DNA of 64,000 nucleotides from Arthrobacter sp. SLBN-83 (GCF_006715285.1 NZ_VFMX01000001.1:1302001-1366000), one strand, 5' to 3'. Numbered from the stretch's first letter, positions 25,452-36,018 are shown. Notes: generated by a model not told the origin, from the sequence alone. Made by a program: numbers and translations.

Positions 25452-25703
25452 GTGCCCGAGTCAAAGCCTCGCAAGAAGACCGCCAGCACCGCCCAGCCGG
25501 CTTCCCCCCAGGCTTACAAGCCCAATCCCGTCTGGTTCAAGCCGGTCATGTTCGGCCTGATGATTGTCGGCCTCCTGTGGATCATCACTTTTTACATCAG
25601 CGAGGGCCGGTTTCCGGTCCAGGCCTGGCAGTCCTGGAACATCGTGGCCGGTTTCGGCATCGCCATCGTGGGGTTCCTGATGACCACCCGCTGGCGTTCC
25701 TAG
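25452..25703 (+). CDS. crgA: cell division protein CrgA
   Basis: This 83-residue protein has two transmembrane helices (about 30-50, VMFGLMIVGLLWIITFYI, and 59-78, WNIVAGFGIAIVGFLMTT) and the actinobacterial CrgA pattern KPNPVWFKPVMFG. CrgA interacts with FtsZ, FtsI and other divisome proteins and, in Streptomyces, inhibits Z-ring formation. The start is a GTG with AAGGAGAG upstream. It is divergent from the sortase gene, as in the conserved crgA-trpG-pknB neighbourhood. Confidence 0.93.
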   Translation: MPESKPRKKTASTAQPASPQAYKPNPVWFKPVMFGLMIVGLLWIITFYISEGRFPVQAWQSWNIVAGFGIAIVGFLMTTRWRS

Positions 25704-25755
25704 CGGCACGCTGCCTGGATCAGGGAGGACTGCACTGGCTGCCGGTTCCGCCGGG

Positions 25756-26340
25756 GTGATCGTCGGCGAGGATGGCCTCGCCCGGCCCGCCTGGGCTGCG
25801 ACAGATCCGCTTATGCGGAATTATTACGACCAGGAATGGGGGCTGCCCGTCACGGACGAGCAGGGCCTCTACGAACGGATCTGCCTGGAGGGTTTCCAAG
25901 CGGGGCTTTCCTGGGCAACCATCCTGCGGAAGCGCCCGGCTTTCCGTGCCGCCTTCGCCCGGTTCGATCCCGAGCAAGTGGCCCTGTTCACCGCCGCGGA
26001 CGTGGAGCGGCTGATGCAGGACCCAGGAATCATCCGGAACCGCCTGAAGATCCTCGCCGCGGTCAAAAATGCCCAGGCCACCCTGGAGCTCAGGAACGAC
26101 GGCGGACTGGTGGACTTTGTGTGGAGCTTCCGACCCGCCAGCACGCCCAGGCCACAGGCAATCACCGATATCCCCACCCAGTCGGCAGAGTCCCTTGCCT
26201 TGTCCAAGGCGCTCCGTAAACGTGGCTTCTCCTTCGTGGGACCCACCACCATGTATGCGCTGATGGAAGCCGTGGGAATTGTGGACACCCATCTCCTGGG
26301 CAGCCACCGCCGAGGATCCTCGGGCATCTGGCCTCAGTAA
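25756..26340 (+). CDS. tag: DNA-3-methyladenine glycosylase I (Tag), zinc-site-less actinobacterial type
   Basis: This 194-residue helical protein matches Tag over its whole length. The active-site region is WGLPVTDEQGLYERICLEGF, then QAGLSWATILRKRPAFR, DAGIIRNRLKILAAV-like sequence, and FVGPTTMYALMEAVGIVDTHL. Tag removes 3-methyladenine from alkylated DNA. The zinc ligands of the E. coli enzyme (N-terminal Cys, His before the DxEWG motif, C-terminal His and Cys) appear substituted (YYDQEWG instead of YHDxEWG; no C-terminal Cys), as in an actinobacterial subgroup I recall. The start GTG at 25756 is tentative; an upstream alternative start is possible. Confidence 0.88.
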   Translation: MIVGEDGLARPAWAATDPLMRNYYDQEWGLPVTDEQGLYERICLEGFQAGLSWATILRKRPAFRAAFARFDPEQVALFTAADVERLMQDPGIIRNRLKILAAVKNAQATLELRNDGGLVDFVWSFRPASTPRPQAITDIPTQSAESLALSKALRKRGFSFVGPTTMYALMEAVGIVDTHLLGSHRRGSSGIWPQ

Positions 26341-26352
26341 GGACCCCTCAGG

Positions 26353-26502
26353 TTATCCCCAACTGTTGGGAATGTTATCCACAGTGTGGAAAAACGCGCT
26401 CTGCACGACCAGGAAAGCAGTACCCCTAAGGGCGGCGGGGATCCTGGCCTCTTTCGGCACCCCACCATGCTGTTATTAACAGTGTGGAATACCTGTGGAT
26501 AA
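26353..26502. repeat. oriC-like element A (DnaA boxes plus TTATTAACA module)
   Basis: This stretch contains TTATCCACA at 26375-26383, TGTGGATAA at 26494-26502, a near-box TTATCCCCA at 26353, and TTATTAACA at 26473-26481 followed one base later by TGTGGAATA. No gene is present between tag and the CMD gene stop. The same module recurs in elements B and C and, with altered spacing, in oriC (42829-42852). DnaA binding is inferred. Confidence 0.7.
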
Positions 26503-26549
26503 ACGTTCATGGGGACAGGGATGGGTATTTTCCGCAGTAGCGCCGGCTC

Positions 26550-27017
26550 CTACGGTCGGTCCCGCCTGACAGGATGATGGCTGGTGATGGAGACCCGGTT
26601 AAGGGCATTCATGGTCACTGCCACCCAACCCACGGCAGAAAATTCGTCAGCCGTAAGGCATTGACGCGCCACTGCCTCCGCCTGCTCCCTGGCACGTTCG
26701 TCCGGGAGCTTCGTTATGCTCTCCACGAGCCCCAGTGCCGCCCGCTCCTTGTCCGTGAACAAAGTGGTCTCACGCCATGCGGGCAGTACGGCCAGACGCT
26801 GGGAAGTCTCGCCCGCCTCCATAGCCCTCCGCACGTGCAGGTCCAGGCAGTAGGCGCAGCCATTGATCTGGGAAATACGGACGTTGAGCAGCTCCAGCAG
26901 GGCCCGGCCTATTCCGGCCTCTTCTGCCGCTTCCTGCACCTTGAGACCCAGTCCGCTGATGGCCTTCCAAAGGGCTGGATGCTGTTTATCCAGGTAAAGA
27001 TGCTCGGTGACGCTCAC
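26550..27017 (-). CDS. carboxymuconolactone decarboxylase (AhpD-like) family protein
   Basis: This 155-residue helical protein has the CMD/AhpD core. The redox-type motif CxxC lies in INGCAYCLDLHVRRAMEAGE, with the usual His three residues after the second Cys, preceded by GIGRALLELLNVRISQ. Members act as alkylhydroperoxidase-type or decarboxylase proteins, and CxxCxxxH versions are usually peroxide reductases. The GTG at 27017 (VSVTEHLYLDK) is chosen because AAAAGGAC lies just upstream; the in-frame ATG at 27077 has no Shine-Dalgarno sequence. The gene is sandwiched between DnaA-box-rich elements A and B/C. Confidence 0.82.
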   Translation of the reverse strand: MSVTEHLYLDKQHPALWKAISGLGLKVQEAAEEAGIGRALLELLNVRISQINGCAYCLDLHVRRAMEAGETSQRLAVLPAWRETTLFTDKERAALGLVESITKLPDERAREQAEAVARQCLTADEFSAVGWVAVTMNALNRVSITSHHPVRRDRP

Positions 27018-27093
27018 GGATGTCCTTTTCGCTGCACGGCTGACGGCTGACAGGCAACCATCATAGGCAGGATGCAACCTGCGGCCGTCGTCT

Positions 27094-27243
27094 CTTATCC
27101 ACTTACCAACACCGCAATACCCACAAGTTATCCACAGCTGTGGGAAACGCAGTGGAAATCCCTATGCCCAGGGGCTTTAGACCCTACTCCCGCGGGTCGG
27201 TCCGGCCTGCGAACTACAGCACTGTGACTTATTAACACTGTGT
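27094..27243. repeat. oriC-like element B (diverged tandem copy with element C)
   Basis: This holds TTATCCACT at 27095-27103, TTATCCACA at 27128-27136, and TTATTAACA at 27229-27237 followed after one base by TGTGTATAT. The layout repeats in element C with offsets of 245, 245 and 241 bp. Intervening sequence is partly shared (ACCCTACTCC and GGAACTACA-like tracts). It is non-coding. Confidence 0.7.
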
Positions 27244-27338
27244 ATATCGCTGTCGATAACGTCGCGCGCGGATCAACAGTGAGTGCTATGTAGGCGGAGA
27301 CAAGCCGCTTTTTCCACAGAAGCGGTGGAAAGCCCATG

Positions 27339-27488
27339 CTTATCCACTTACGCACAGCGATATCCCCATACGTTATCCACAGGTGTGGAGAATTGGCCCT
27401 ACTCCGAAGCGGGCTTCCCGGTACAGGCCGTCAATGACGGGGAAGGCTCCGGAACTACACGCTTGTAAGTTATTAACACTGTGGATAA
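27339..27488. repeat. oriC-like element C (diverged tandem copy with element B)
   Basis: This holds TTATCCACT at 27340-27348, TTATCCACA at 27373-27381, and TTATTAACA at 27470-27478 followed after one base by TGTGGATAA (27480-27488). Of the three copies it keeps the best DnaA-box match in the second half. It is non-coding, downstream of the rhomboid gene. Confidence 0.7.
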
Positions 27489-27506
27489 GGGCTGTGGAAA
27501 AGAAAG

Positions 27507-27534
27507 CACCCCCGCACCGGCAGGTGCGGGGGTG
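27507..27534 (-). terminator. rho-independent terminator of the rhomboid gene
   Basis: A perfect 12-bp G+C stem (arms 27507-27518 and 27523-27534) with a 4-nt loop is followed on the minus strand by CTTTCTTTTCC. It lies 24 bp after the rhomboid stop. Confidence 0.85.
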
Positions 27535-27557
27535 AAAGATCTTTTGTGGTCCGGGGA

Positions 27558-28436
27558 CTAGAGAGACACCCGCAGCCAAGTCACGGCAATCAGCAGCGCG
27601 AATACGCCGGCGAGGCCCAGGGCTTGGATGAGGCCCCGGCGGCGTCCCCGCGGAGAGTAGGCAAGGACGGCTGCACAGAGACCCCCGGTGACGAGGCCGC
27701 CCAGGTGGGCTTGCCAGGCGATGTGGGGGATGAGGAAACCGATGACGCCGTTGATGGCGATCAGGACCCACAGTTGGCGGGTATCTCCGCCGCGCTGCCG
27801 CTGGACCAGGAGCATGGCACCGAAAAGGCCGAAGATGGCACCGGATGCGCCCACCAGCCCCACCAGCCCCTGTCCGGGGACCAGCAGGGGGTTCAGCAGC
27901 AGGTAGCCCACGGAGCCGCCGAAAGCGGAGATGAGGTACAGCGCCAGGAAGCGCACCCGGCCCAGGATCGGTTCCAGGGCCTGCCCGAAGATCCACAGCG
28001 TGTACATGTTCAAGAGGATGTGCAGCAGCGAGTCCGGCGAGTGGAGGAAAGCTGACGTGATCATCCGCCAGGGCTCGAAGGCGCCGTACTGCGGGGCGGC
28101 GAAGATGTTGTTGTACGCGAACTGCTTGTACACCCAGTCGCCCGGGATGAGCATCTGCAGTGCGTAGACAACGACGCATGCAGCGATGATGCCGAACGTC
28201 ACCAATGGCTTGCCGGCGGCGACGGCGCCGCCGTAGACGGTCCTTACCTCCGGCGTCGTCCGTTGTGTTTCGTTGACGCAGTCAACGCATTGGAATCCGA
28301 CGGCGGCCGCCCGCTGGCAATCGGGGCATGCCGGGCGCCCGCAGCGCTGGCAGCGCACGTAGGACGGCCGGTCCGGGTGCCGGGGGCAGACCGGAACCTG
28401 GGCGGACGGCTCAGCCGACGGAATTCCGTAACTCAT
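27558..28436 (-). CDS. rhomboid family intramembrane serine protease with N-terminal zinc-finger-like motif
   Basis: This 292-residue protein begins with a cysteine/histidine cluster (CPRHPDRPSYVRCQRCGRPACPDC, shown by the spacing of its Cys and His residues over about 17-53). This resembles the B-box zinc finger often fused to actinobacterial rhomboids. Six transmembrane segments follow. The rhomboid catalytic Ser is in VGASGAIFGLFGAML and the catalytic His in IAWQAHLGGLVTGG; HILLNMYTLWIFG gives the TM2 His-Asn region. It cleaves membrane-anchored substrates within the bilayer, but substrates are unknown. It is in the conserved position near ppiA as in mycobacteria (Rv0110-like family) and reads in the same direction as the cyclophilin gene upstream. 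Confidence 0.92.
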   Translation of the reverse strand: MSYGIPSAEPSAQVPVCPRHPDRPSYVRCQRCGRPACPDCQRAAAVGFQCVDCVNETQRTTPEVRTVYGGAVAAGKPLVTFGIIAACVVVYALQMLIPGDWVYKQFAYNNIFAAPQYGAFEPWRMITSAFLHSPDSLLHILLNMYTLWIFGQALEPILGRVRFLALYLISAFGGSVGYLLLNPLLVPGQGLVGLVGASGAIFGLFGAMLLVQRQRGGDTRQLWVLIAINGVIGFLIPHIAWQAHLGGLVTGGLCAAVLAYSPRGRRRGLIQALGLAGVFALLIAVTWLRVSL

Positions 28437-28445
28437 GGTGGAGCG

Positions 28446-28991
28446 TTACAGCTGTTCGATGTCGATGCTGTTGATGGTCACGTCTTCCACCGGGCGGTCG
28501 CCCATGCCGGTGCGCACGCCCTCGATGGCGTCGACGACCTTCTTGGATTCGTCGTCAGCCACCTCACCAAAGATGGTGTGCTTGCCCTGGAGCCAGTCAG
28601 TGGGAATGGTGGTGATGAAGAACTGTGAACCGTTGGTGCCCTTGCCCATCTGGATGCCGGCGTTGGCCATGGCGAGCTTGTAGGGCTGGTTGAAGTTCAG
28701 TTCCGGGTGGATTTCATCGTCAAAGCGGTAGCCGGGGCCGCCGGTTCCACGGCCCAGTGGATCGCCTGCCTGGATCATGAAGTCCTTGATGATGCGGTGG
28801 AAGATGGTTCCGTTGTACAGCGGGGTGCCGGTCTTGTCCTCGCCGGTTTCGGGGTGGGTCCAGGCCTGCTCGCCGGTGGCAAGGCCCACGAAGTTCTTGA
28901 CCGTCTTGGGCGCGTGGTTGCCGAAGAGGTTAACCACGATGTCGCCGAGGCTGGTGTGGATGGTTGCTTTTGCAGTTGCGATGGCAGTCAT
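28446..28991 (-). CDS. ppiA: cyclophilin-type peptidyl-prolyl cis-trans isomerase
   Basis: This 181-residue cyclophilin has FHRIIKDFMIQAGDPLGRGTGG, the active-site Arg and Phe, GSQFFITT, and HTIFGEVADD. It has no signal peptide, so it is cytosolic like mycobacterial PpiA (Rv0009), which is in the same neighbourhood. It catalyses isomerisation of Xaa-Pro bonds during protein folding. The ATG at 28991 (MTAIATAK) is preferred over an ATG three codons upstream. The stop lies 9 bp before the rhomboid start, so the two may be co-transcribed. Confidence 0.93.
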   Translation of the reverse strand: MTAIATAKATIHTSLGDIVVNLFGNHAPKTVKNFVGLATGEQAWTHPETGEDKTGTPLYNGTIFHRIIKDFMIQAGDPLGRGTGGPGYRFDDEIHPELNFNQPYKLAMANAGIQMGKGTNGSQFFITTIPTDWLQGKHTIFGEVADDESKKVVDAIEGVRTGMGDRPVEDVTINSIDIEQL

Positions 28992-29146
28992 AGGGCCCAT
29001 TCTCCCATGCCGGTTCGGGGCAGCCGCGGCTGCGAAGGCAGTTCCGCGCTGGGTGAAATCGCCCCAAAATCCGCGAAGTGAATAGCCCGTGAAGATCTGG
29101 GCACGTAGGCTAGCGACAGAACCGTCACATTAATCGGGAGGTAGTT

Positions 29147-30076
29147 GTGAAGAAATCGGATCGTATTGCCCGTGACCTTGAGCAGTCGGTCACCAGTGCG
29201 GTGGTAAACGCCAAGGATTGGGCGGCTCCCCGGGTGGAAGCTGCCGTGGACTGGGCTGTTCCCCGCCTCCAGCAGGGCCTGGATACCGCATCTCCCAAGA
29301 TCCAGGAAGGCCTGAAGTCGGCCGCCCATAACCTGGCAGACGGTGTGGCCACTGTGACTCCCCGGATCCAGGACGGACTGGCCCAGCTGGCCCCCAAGAT
29401 CAACGATGTTGTCGAGGGCGCGTCGCCAAGGCTGCACGAAGCCCTGGACAAGGCCACCCCGGTGGTCCTGAACGCGCGTGACCGCGTCGTGGTGGAATAC
29501 CTGCCCAAGCTCTCGGACCAGATTGGTGTGGCATCCGGTGCGGTGCACCGCACGCTGGAAAACACGCCGGCACGCGTGGACGCCGTGGCGCAGAAGCTGG
29601 GCGACGTGGGACTCATCCACGCCATCCAGGAGCAGGCCCAGGCAACCGGAACCCAGCTCAAGGCCGCTGCAGCCGGCGCCGGCCGCGCAGTGGATGTCCA
29701 GTTGGCCCAGCCGGAAAAGCCAAAGAAGCGCGGCTGGCTGATCTTCGGCGTGGTGGCCGCAGCAGTGGCCGCCGGCGTTGCAGCCTGGAAGGCATCCAAG
29801 CCGGTGGAAGACCCGTGGAAGACTCCTTCACCGGTCACGCCCACTGCTGCCACCACCGTCAGCGACGTCAAGGAAACCACTGCAGATGCCGCTGACAAGG
29901 CTGCCGCTGCAACCGGTTCCGCCGCGGAAGCCGTGGCGGACAAGGCCGGGGACGCTGCCGAGACCGTCAAGGAAAAGTCTGCCGACGCCGCAGACAAGGC
30001 CCGGCACGTAGCCGACGACACCGAAGGCGGCGCCAAGACGGTTGCCGATGAAGACAAGGGCAGCAGCCAGGCCTAG
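29147..30076 (+). CDS. Ala-rich coiled/amphipathic membrane protein
   Basis: This 309-residue protein has an N-terminal amphipathic region of short repeats with a PR/PK-I-Q motif (for example SPKIQEGLKSAA, TPRIQDGLAQLAP, SPRLHEALDKATP). A single transmembrane helix follows (about 198-218, KRGWLIFGVVAAAVAAGVAAW), then an Ala/Asp/Lys-rich tail ending in repeated ADAADKA-type heptads. The tail resembles the DUF3618 protein at 3414, and both look like LEA/apolipoprotein-type membrane-surface helices. The start GTG at 29147 has GGGAGG about 8 nt upstream. The gene stands alone with its own terminator. I do not recognise a named family. Confidence 0.75.
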   Translation: MKKSDRIARDLEQSVTSAVVNAKDWAAPRVEAAVDWAVPRLQQGLDTASPKIQEGLKSAAHNLADGVATVTPRIQDGLAQLAPKINDVVEGASPRLHEALDKATPVVLNARDRVVVEYLPKLSDQIGVASGAVHRTLENTPARVDAVAQKLGDVGLIHAIQEQAQATGTQLKAAAAGAGRAVDVQLAQPEKPKKRGWLIFGVVAAAVAAGVAAWKASKPVEDPWKTPSPVTPTAATTVSDVKETTADAADKAAAATGSAAEAVADKAGDAAETVKEKSADAADKARHVADDTEGGAKTVADEDKGSSQA

Positions 30077-30106
30077 TTTCCCGCAGCCGAAAAGCTGCAC
30101 ACCAAG

Positions 30107-30140
30107 AGGAGCTCCGTTTCACCGCGGAGCTCCTTTTTTG
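30107..30140 (+). terminator. rho-independent terminator
   Basis: A 10-bp stem (AGGAGCTCCG at 30107-30116 with CGGAGCTCCT at 30125-30134) is followed by a run of T residues, 30 bp after the stop of the Ala-rich protein gene. Confidence 0.9.
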
Positions 30141-30212
30141 TGCCCGTCGACCGGTTTTCGTATCTGCTTACCGGTCCCCGGCAGGAAAGGCCCTGATGCT
30201 AGATTTGAGGTG

Positions 30213-31088
30213 ATGTCAGCCAATCGATCCTCTGGGGATGCCGTGAACGACGCAGCCGTACAGCTCCGCGTGTCCATCGTTATCCCGGCGTACAACGAGG
30301 AGAGCGTGATCAGGCAATGCCTCATCGCCGCCATCTACCAGTCCGTTCCGGCCCACGAGATCATCGTGGTGGACAACCTTTCAAAAGACCGGACGGCCGA
30401 CATTGTCCGCCAGATGCAGCTCGAATATCCGGAGAGCCCCATCATCCTTTTGAGCCAGGACCGGGAGCAGGGGCTTATCCCCACCCGGAACTTCGGGCTC
30501 GATTGCGCCACGGGGGACATCCTGGGACGCATTGACGCGGATTCCATCGTGGAACCTGACTGGGTGGAGCAGGTCCAGAAGGCATTCGCCGATCCGTCTG
30601 TCCAGGCCGCCACCGGCCCGGTGGTGTACTACGACATGCCGATGCGCCGCTTCGGGCTGAAGGCGGACGACAAGATGCGCCAGCTCATGCTGAAGCTGGC
30701 CAAGCACCAATATCATTTCCTCTTCGGCTCCAACATGGCCCTTCGTGCCAGTGCCTGGGAGACCATCCGGGCGGAAACCTGCCGGGACGAGAAGGACGAG
30801 ATGCACGAGGACATCGATTTGTCCCTGCATCTGGCCGACCATGAGCTTCCGGTGCGCTACTGGCCGCAGATGGTATCCGGGATGTCCGCCCGCCGGCTGG
30901 AGGACTCACCCCGCGACTACCGCTACTACGTCACCAGGTTTGACCGGACCTACAAGGCCCACAACGTCAAGAAGATGGCGCTGAAGGCACCCATGGTGGT
31001 CTTCTTCTCGGTGTATTTCCCGGCCAAGCTCCTCAGGGCCATCCACACGGTCAACACCGCGCAGCCGATGCGCCGCGGCGGACAGTAG
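30213..31088 (+). CDS. family 2 glycosyltransferase
   Basis: This 291-residue GT-A fold protein has the motifs VSIVIPAYNEESVIRQCL, IIVVDNLSKDRTADI, and a DXD-like ILGRIDADSIVEPDW. A probable acceptor region includes DEMHEDIDLSLHL. A single hydrophobic helix near the C-terminus (about 258-275, APMVVFFSVYFPAKLL) may tether it to the membrane. It could add a sugar to a lipid or wall polymer, but donor and acceptor cannot be told. The ATG at 30213 is preceded by GAGGTG. No other sugar genes are adjacent. Confidence 0.88.
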   Translation: MSANRSSGDAVNDAAVQLRVSIVIPAYNEESVIRQCLIAAIYQSVPAHEIIVVDNLSKDRTADIVRQMQLEYPESPIILLSQDREQGLIPTRNFGLDCATGDILGRIDADSIVEPDWVEQVQKAFADPSVQAATGPVVYYDMPMRRFGLKADDKMRQLMLKLAKHQYHFLFGSNMALRASAWETIRAETCRDEKDEMHEDIDLSLHLADHELPVRYWPQMVSGMSARRLEDSPRDYRYYVTRFDRTYKAHNVKKMALKAPMVVFFSVYFPAKLLRAIHTVNTAQPMRRGGQ

Positions 31089-31093
31089 CGGAC

Positions 31094-32032
31094 TTAGTCA
31101 GTCCCCAGCTCGGCGAGGCGTTCCGACGGCGGTTCCTCCTGGGGTGCCACACCACGCCTGCCGGTCCTGCCGCTCCTTTGCCCCAGGACCACGACGGCGA
31201 GTCCCACCAGGATCAGGCCAAGCCCCGCGTATGTGCCCGCAGGCAGGGTCTCGTGCAGGAACACTGCTGCCAGCAGGGCTGCTCCGGGGATTTCCAGAAG
31301 GATGATCATGGAGACGATCAGCGGGCTCATGGTGGCCAGCAGGTGATTGAAGGCCGTGTGCCCCACCAATTGCGCGCAGACGGTGATGGCAGCGATGCCG
31401 AGCCATCCGGCAGGTTCGAAGCCGGCCAGGGGCTGGCCTCCGATCAGGGCCAGCACGGCCACCAGCGCCGCGCACATGCCGTAGCAAAGCGTGGTGTAGG
31501 TTCCAGTGGTCATGCTCTGCCGTGCCTTGCCCCCGGCCAGGGTGTAGAGACCTGCCAGGGCGCCGCCGGCCATCGCCAGCAGGTCTCCCATGAGGGCCTG
31601 CTGGGAGGATCCCAGGTCGAAGCCCGTGATGGCCACGACACCGCTGAAGGCGATGCCAAGACCCACCAGGACCTGCCAGCGGTGGCGGGTGCCGCGCACC
31701 AGCTGAAAGACCGCGATCCATGCCGACTGCAGGCATACCAGGGCGGTGGCCGCTGCCACGGAGGTCAGCTGCAGGGAGGTGATGAAGCAGGCAAAGTGCA
31801 GGGCCAGGGCGACGGCGGCCAACGCTGACCAGCGAAACTCACGGCCGGTGATGCTGCCGAACTGACGTGGCTGCCGGACCAGGGTGGGCGTGGCCATGAC
31901 GGCTGCACCGATGGCATTGCGCCAGAAGGCGATGGCCAGGGCGCTGACGCTGGTGGCACCGAGGGTGGCCGCGATCAAGGGGCCTGACGACGCAACACCC
32001 AGGACGCCCAAGGCCGCGAAGAGGAAGTTCAC
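31094..32032 (-). CDS. EamA/DMT superfamily transporter
   Basis: This 312-residue protein has ten hydrophobic segments arranged as two EamA repeats. The first half includes SSGPLIAATLGATSVSALAIAFWR and the second ITVCAQLVGHTAFNHLLATMSPLIVS; EIPGAALLAAVFLHETLP is a typical EamA signature. The C-terminus is a short Arg/Gly/Pro-rich tail. Likely a metabolite or amino-acid exporter; the substrate is unknown. It is convergent with the glycosyltransferase gene (5 bp between stops). Confidence 0.9.
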   Translation of the reverse strand: MNFLFAALGVLGVASSGPLIAATLGATSVSALAIAFWRNAIGAAVMATPTLVRQPRQFGSITGREFRWSALAAVALALHFACFITSLQLTSVAAATALVCLQSAWIAVFQLVRGTRHRWQVLVGLGIAFSGVVAITGFDLGSSQQALMGDLLAMAGGALAGLYTLAGGKARQSMTTGTYTTLCYGMCAALVAVLALIGGQPLAGFEPAGWLGIAAITVCAQLVGHTAFNHLLATMSPLIVSMIILLEIPGAALLAAVFLHETLPAGTYAGLGLILVGLAVVVLGQRSGRTGRRGVAPQEEPPSERLAELGTD

Positions 32033-32115
32033 TGCAGCCCCCTGATACTGGTTTCCCGGCGATGATGGAAAGCAAAAGTCCCGGCCTGCGCTTTACGCTG
32101 ACCGGGACTTTCCTA

Positions 32116-32191
32116 TGGTGGAGGCACGGGGACTCGAACCCCGAACCCCCTGCTTGCAAAGCAGGTGCGCTACCAATTGCGCCATGCCCCC
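32116..32191 (-). tRNA. tRNA-Ala (anticodon TGC), CCA encoded
   Basis: On the minus strand the acceptor GGGGGCA pairs with TGCCTCC (one G-T). The D-arm is GCGC-loop-GCGC, the anticodon loop TTTGCAA gives TGC, and the T-arm is CGGGGTTCGAGTCCCCG. The A discriminator is followed by an encoded CCA at the end of the interval. The Ile-Ala pair near gyrA matches the alaT/ileT position in mycobacteria. Confidence 0.95.
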
Positions 32192-32262
32192 ATAAAAAGC
32201 AACCCGTCCATCATACCCTAGAACCGGGGAGCGTCTGACCGCTCCCGGCGCGGGCGTCCGGG

Positions 32263-32379
32263 CTAATCAACCGTATCGGTCGACTTGCTCCAAACTGTTT
32301 TCCGGGCTTCGGACTCCTGTGCTTTCCGGTAGACCAGGACGCCTGCGATTGCCGCTGCCAGTACAAGCAACTTCTTCAC
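32263..32379 (-). CDS. DLW-39 family small protein (38 aa)
   Basis: This 38-residue reading frame lies between tRNA-Ile and tRNA-Ala. It encodes a hydrophobic N-terminus (MKKLLVLAAAIAGVLVYRKA) followed by a charged stretch ending in STDTVD. This matches the DLW-39 family, tiny actinobacterial proteins usually found beside these same tRNAs. The start is GTG with GGGGAG 4 nt upstream. It has a single membrane-spanning helix (about 4-16), so it is likely a membrane micropeptide; its function is unknown. A gene caller with a length cut-off would miss it. Confidence 0.85.
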   Translation of the reverse strand: MKKLLVLAAAIAGVLVYRKAQESEARKTVWSKSTDTVD

Positions 32380-32449
32380 ATGCTCCCCGTTCCGGCCAAG
32401 TACCGGATGAACCGGACCAGACCTCCGTTTGAAACCTGCACAGGTTCCG

Positions 32450-32523
32450 TGGGCGTACCAGGACTTGAACCTGGGACCTCTTCGTTATCAGCGAAGCGCT
32501 CTAACCGCCTGAGCTATACGCCC
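32450..32523 (-). tRNA. tRNA-Ile (anticodon GAT)
   Basis: On the minus strand the acceptor GGGCGTA pairs with TACGCCC. The D-arm is GCTC-loop-GAGC, the anticodon loop CTGATAA gives GAT, and the T-arm is CCAGGTTCAAGTCCTGG. The discriminator is A and no CCA is encoded. Length is 74 nt. Confidence 0.95.
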
Positions 32524-32565
32524 CGATCCCTCATCGGGCCGAGACATGACTTTACAGTACACCCC

Positions 32566-32613
32566 GGCCCGATCTCAAATCGGGCCTTTCCGCCGGGCTG
32601 GAGCCGGCGGAAA
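32566..32613 (-). terminator. tandem hairpins ending the gyrB-gyrA-DUF3566 transcript
   Basis: Two adjacent perfect inverted repeats occur: TTTCCGCCGG with CCGGCGGAAA (32587-32596 and 32604-32613), and GGCCCGAT with ATCGGGCC (32566-32573 and 32579-32586). They begin 8 bp after the DUF3566 stop on the minus strand. There is no clear T-run, so termination is probable but not certain. Confidence 0.65.
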
Positions 32614-32620
32614 TGGCTTC

Positions 32621-33284
32621 CTAATCGTCGGTGAGGGTCACGCCGATACCGCCCACCAGGGTGGCGGAAATGTTGTACAGGACGGCGGAAAGCATGGACA
32701 GCGCGGTCAGCAGGACAACGTTGACCACGGCAATGATGGTGGCGAACGAGGCCACCTGTCCCAGCGAGGCAACCTTCTTCAATTCAAAACCGCCGCTTTC
32801 AGAGCCCGCGAGCGTGCCGAGGAGGCTGTCCACCTGATCGAAGATTCCGGTCAGGTCCAGGACAGTCCAAAGGACGATGGCGGCCACGACGGTGACGATG
32901 CCCAGTGCCACGGACAGCAGGAACGCCATTTTCAGGACGGACCAGGGGTCCACTTTGCTGACCAGCAGGCGCGCACGGCGGACTTTCGCCTTGGGAGCGG
33001 GCTTGACCAGGCCAGGCGTGCCCTGGCCTGATGATCCCTGTGCAGGGCGCTGTCCCGCCGGCGCCGGGCGCTGCCCCTGCTGGCCCTGGAAGGGGCGCTG
33101 GCCGGGCTGCACGGGGCGGTCGCCCTGCTGCGGGCGCTGGCCGGGGACGGCGGGCCGCTGGCCTGGCGCGCCGGCAGGGGCAGCAGGACGCTGCTGCGGA
33201 CGGACGGGGGCGTTCACGCGGGGTGCCGCTGAAGGCCGGTTCCCGTCGGGAACAGTACTGTTCGGCTTGGGAAATGAGTCGGAA

Positions 33285-33292
<8 letters not shown>
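32621..33292 (-). CDS. DUF3566 domain membrane protein
   Basis: This 223-residue protein has a long Pro/Gln/Arg-rich N-terminal half with GQRP-type repeats (about 1-105), likely disordered and cytoplasmic. A DUF3566 domain follows with two transmembrane helices (about 122-148 and 187-207) and [21 protein letters not shown] at its start. It is always next to gyrA in actinobacteria (Rv0007 position). Its function is unknown, but the link to gyrase and the membrane is conserved. The start overlaps the gyrA stop by 8 bp, so it is translationally coupled. Confidence 0.9.
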
Positions 33293-35963
<2,671 letters not shown>

Positions 35964-36018
35964 ACTTTATTTTCCGTTTCAGGTATATGTCTGGTTCCGA
36001 ATACTTTGGAGCGGGTCC

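Noticed and set aside
32116..32523. tRNA-Ala/tRNA-Ile region as an integration site
   Set aside because: No integrase, no repeated tRNA 3' end and no foreign-looking genes are adjacent; the arrangement is the ancestral actinobacterial one.
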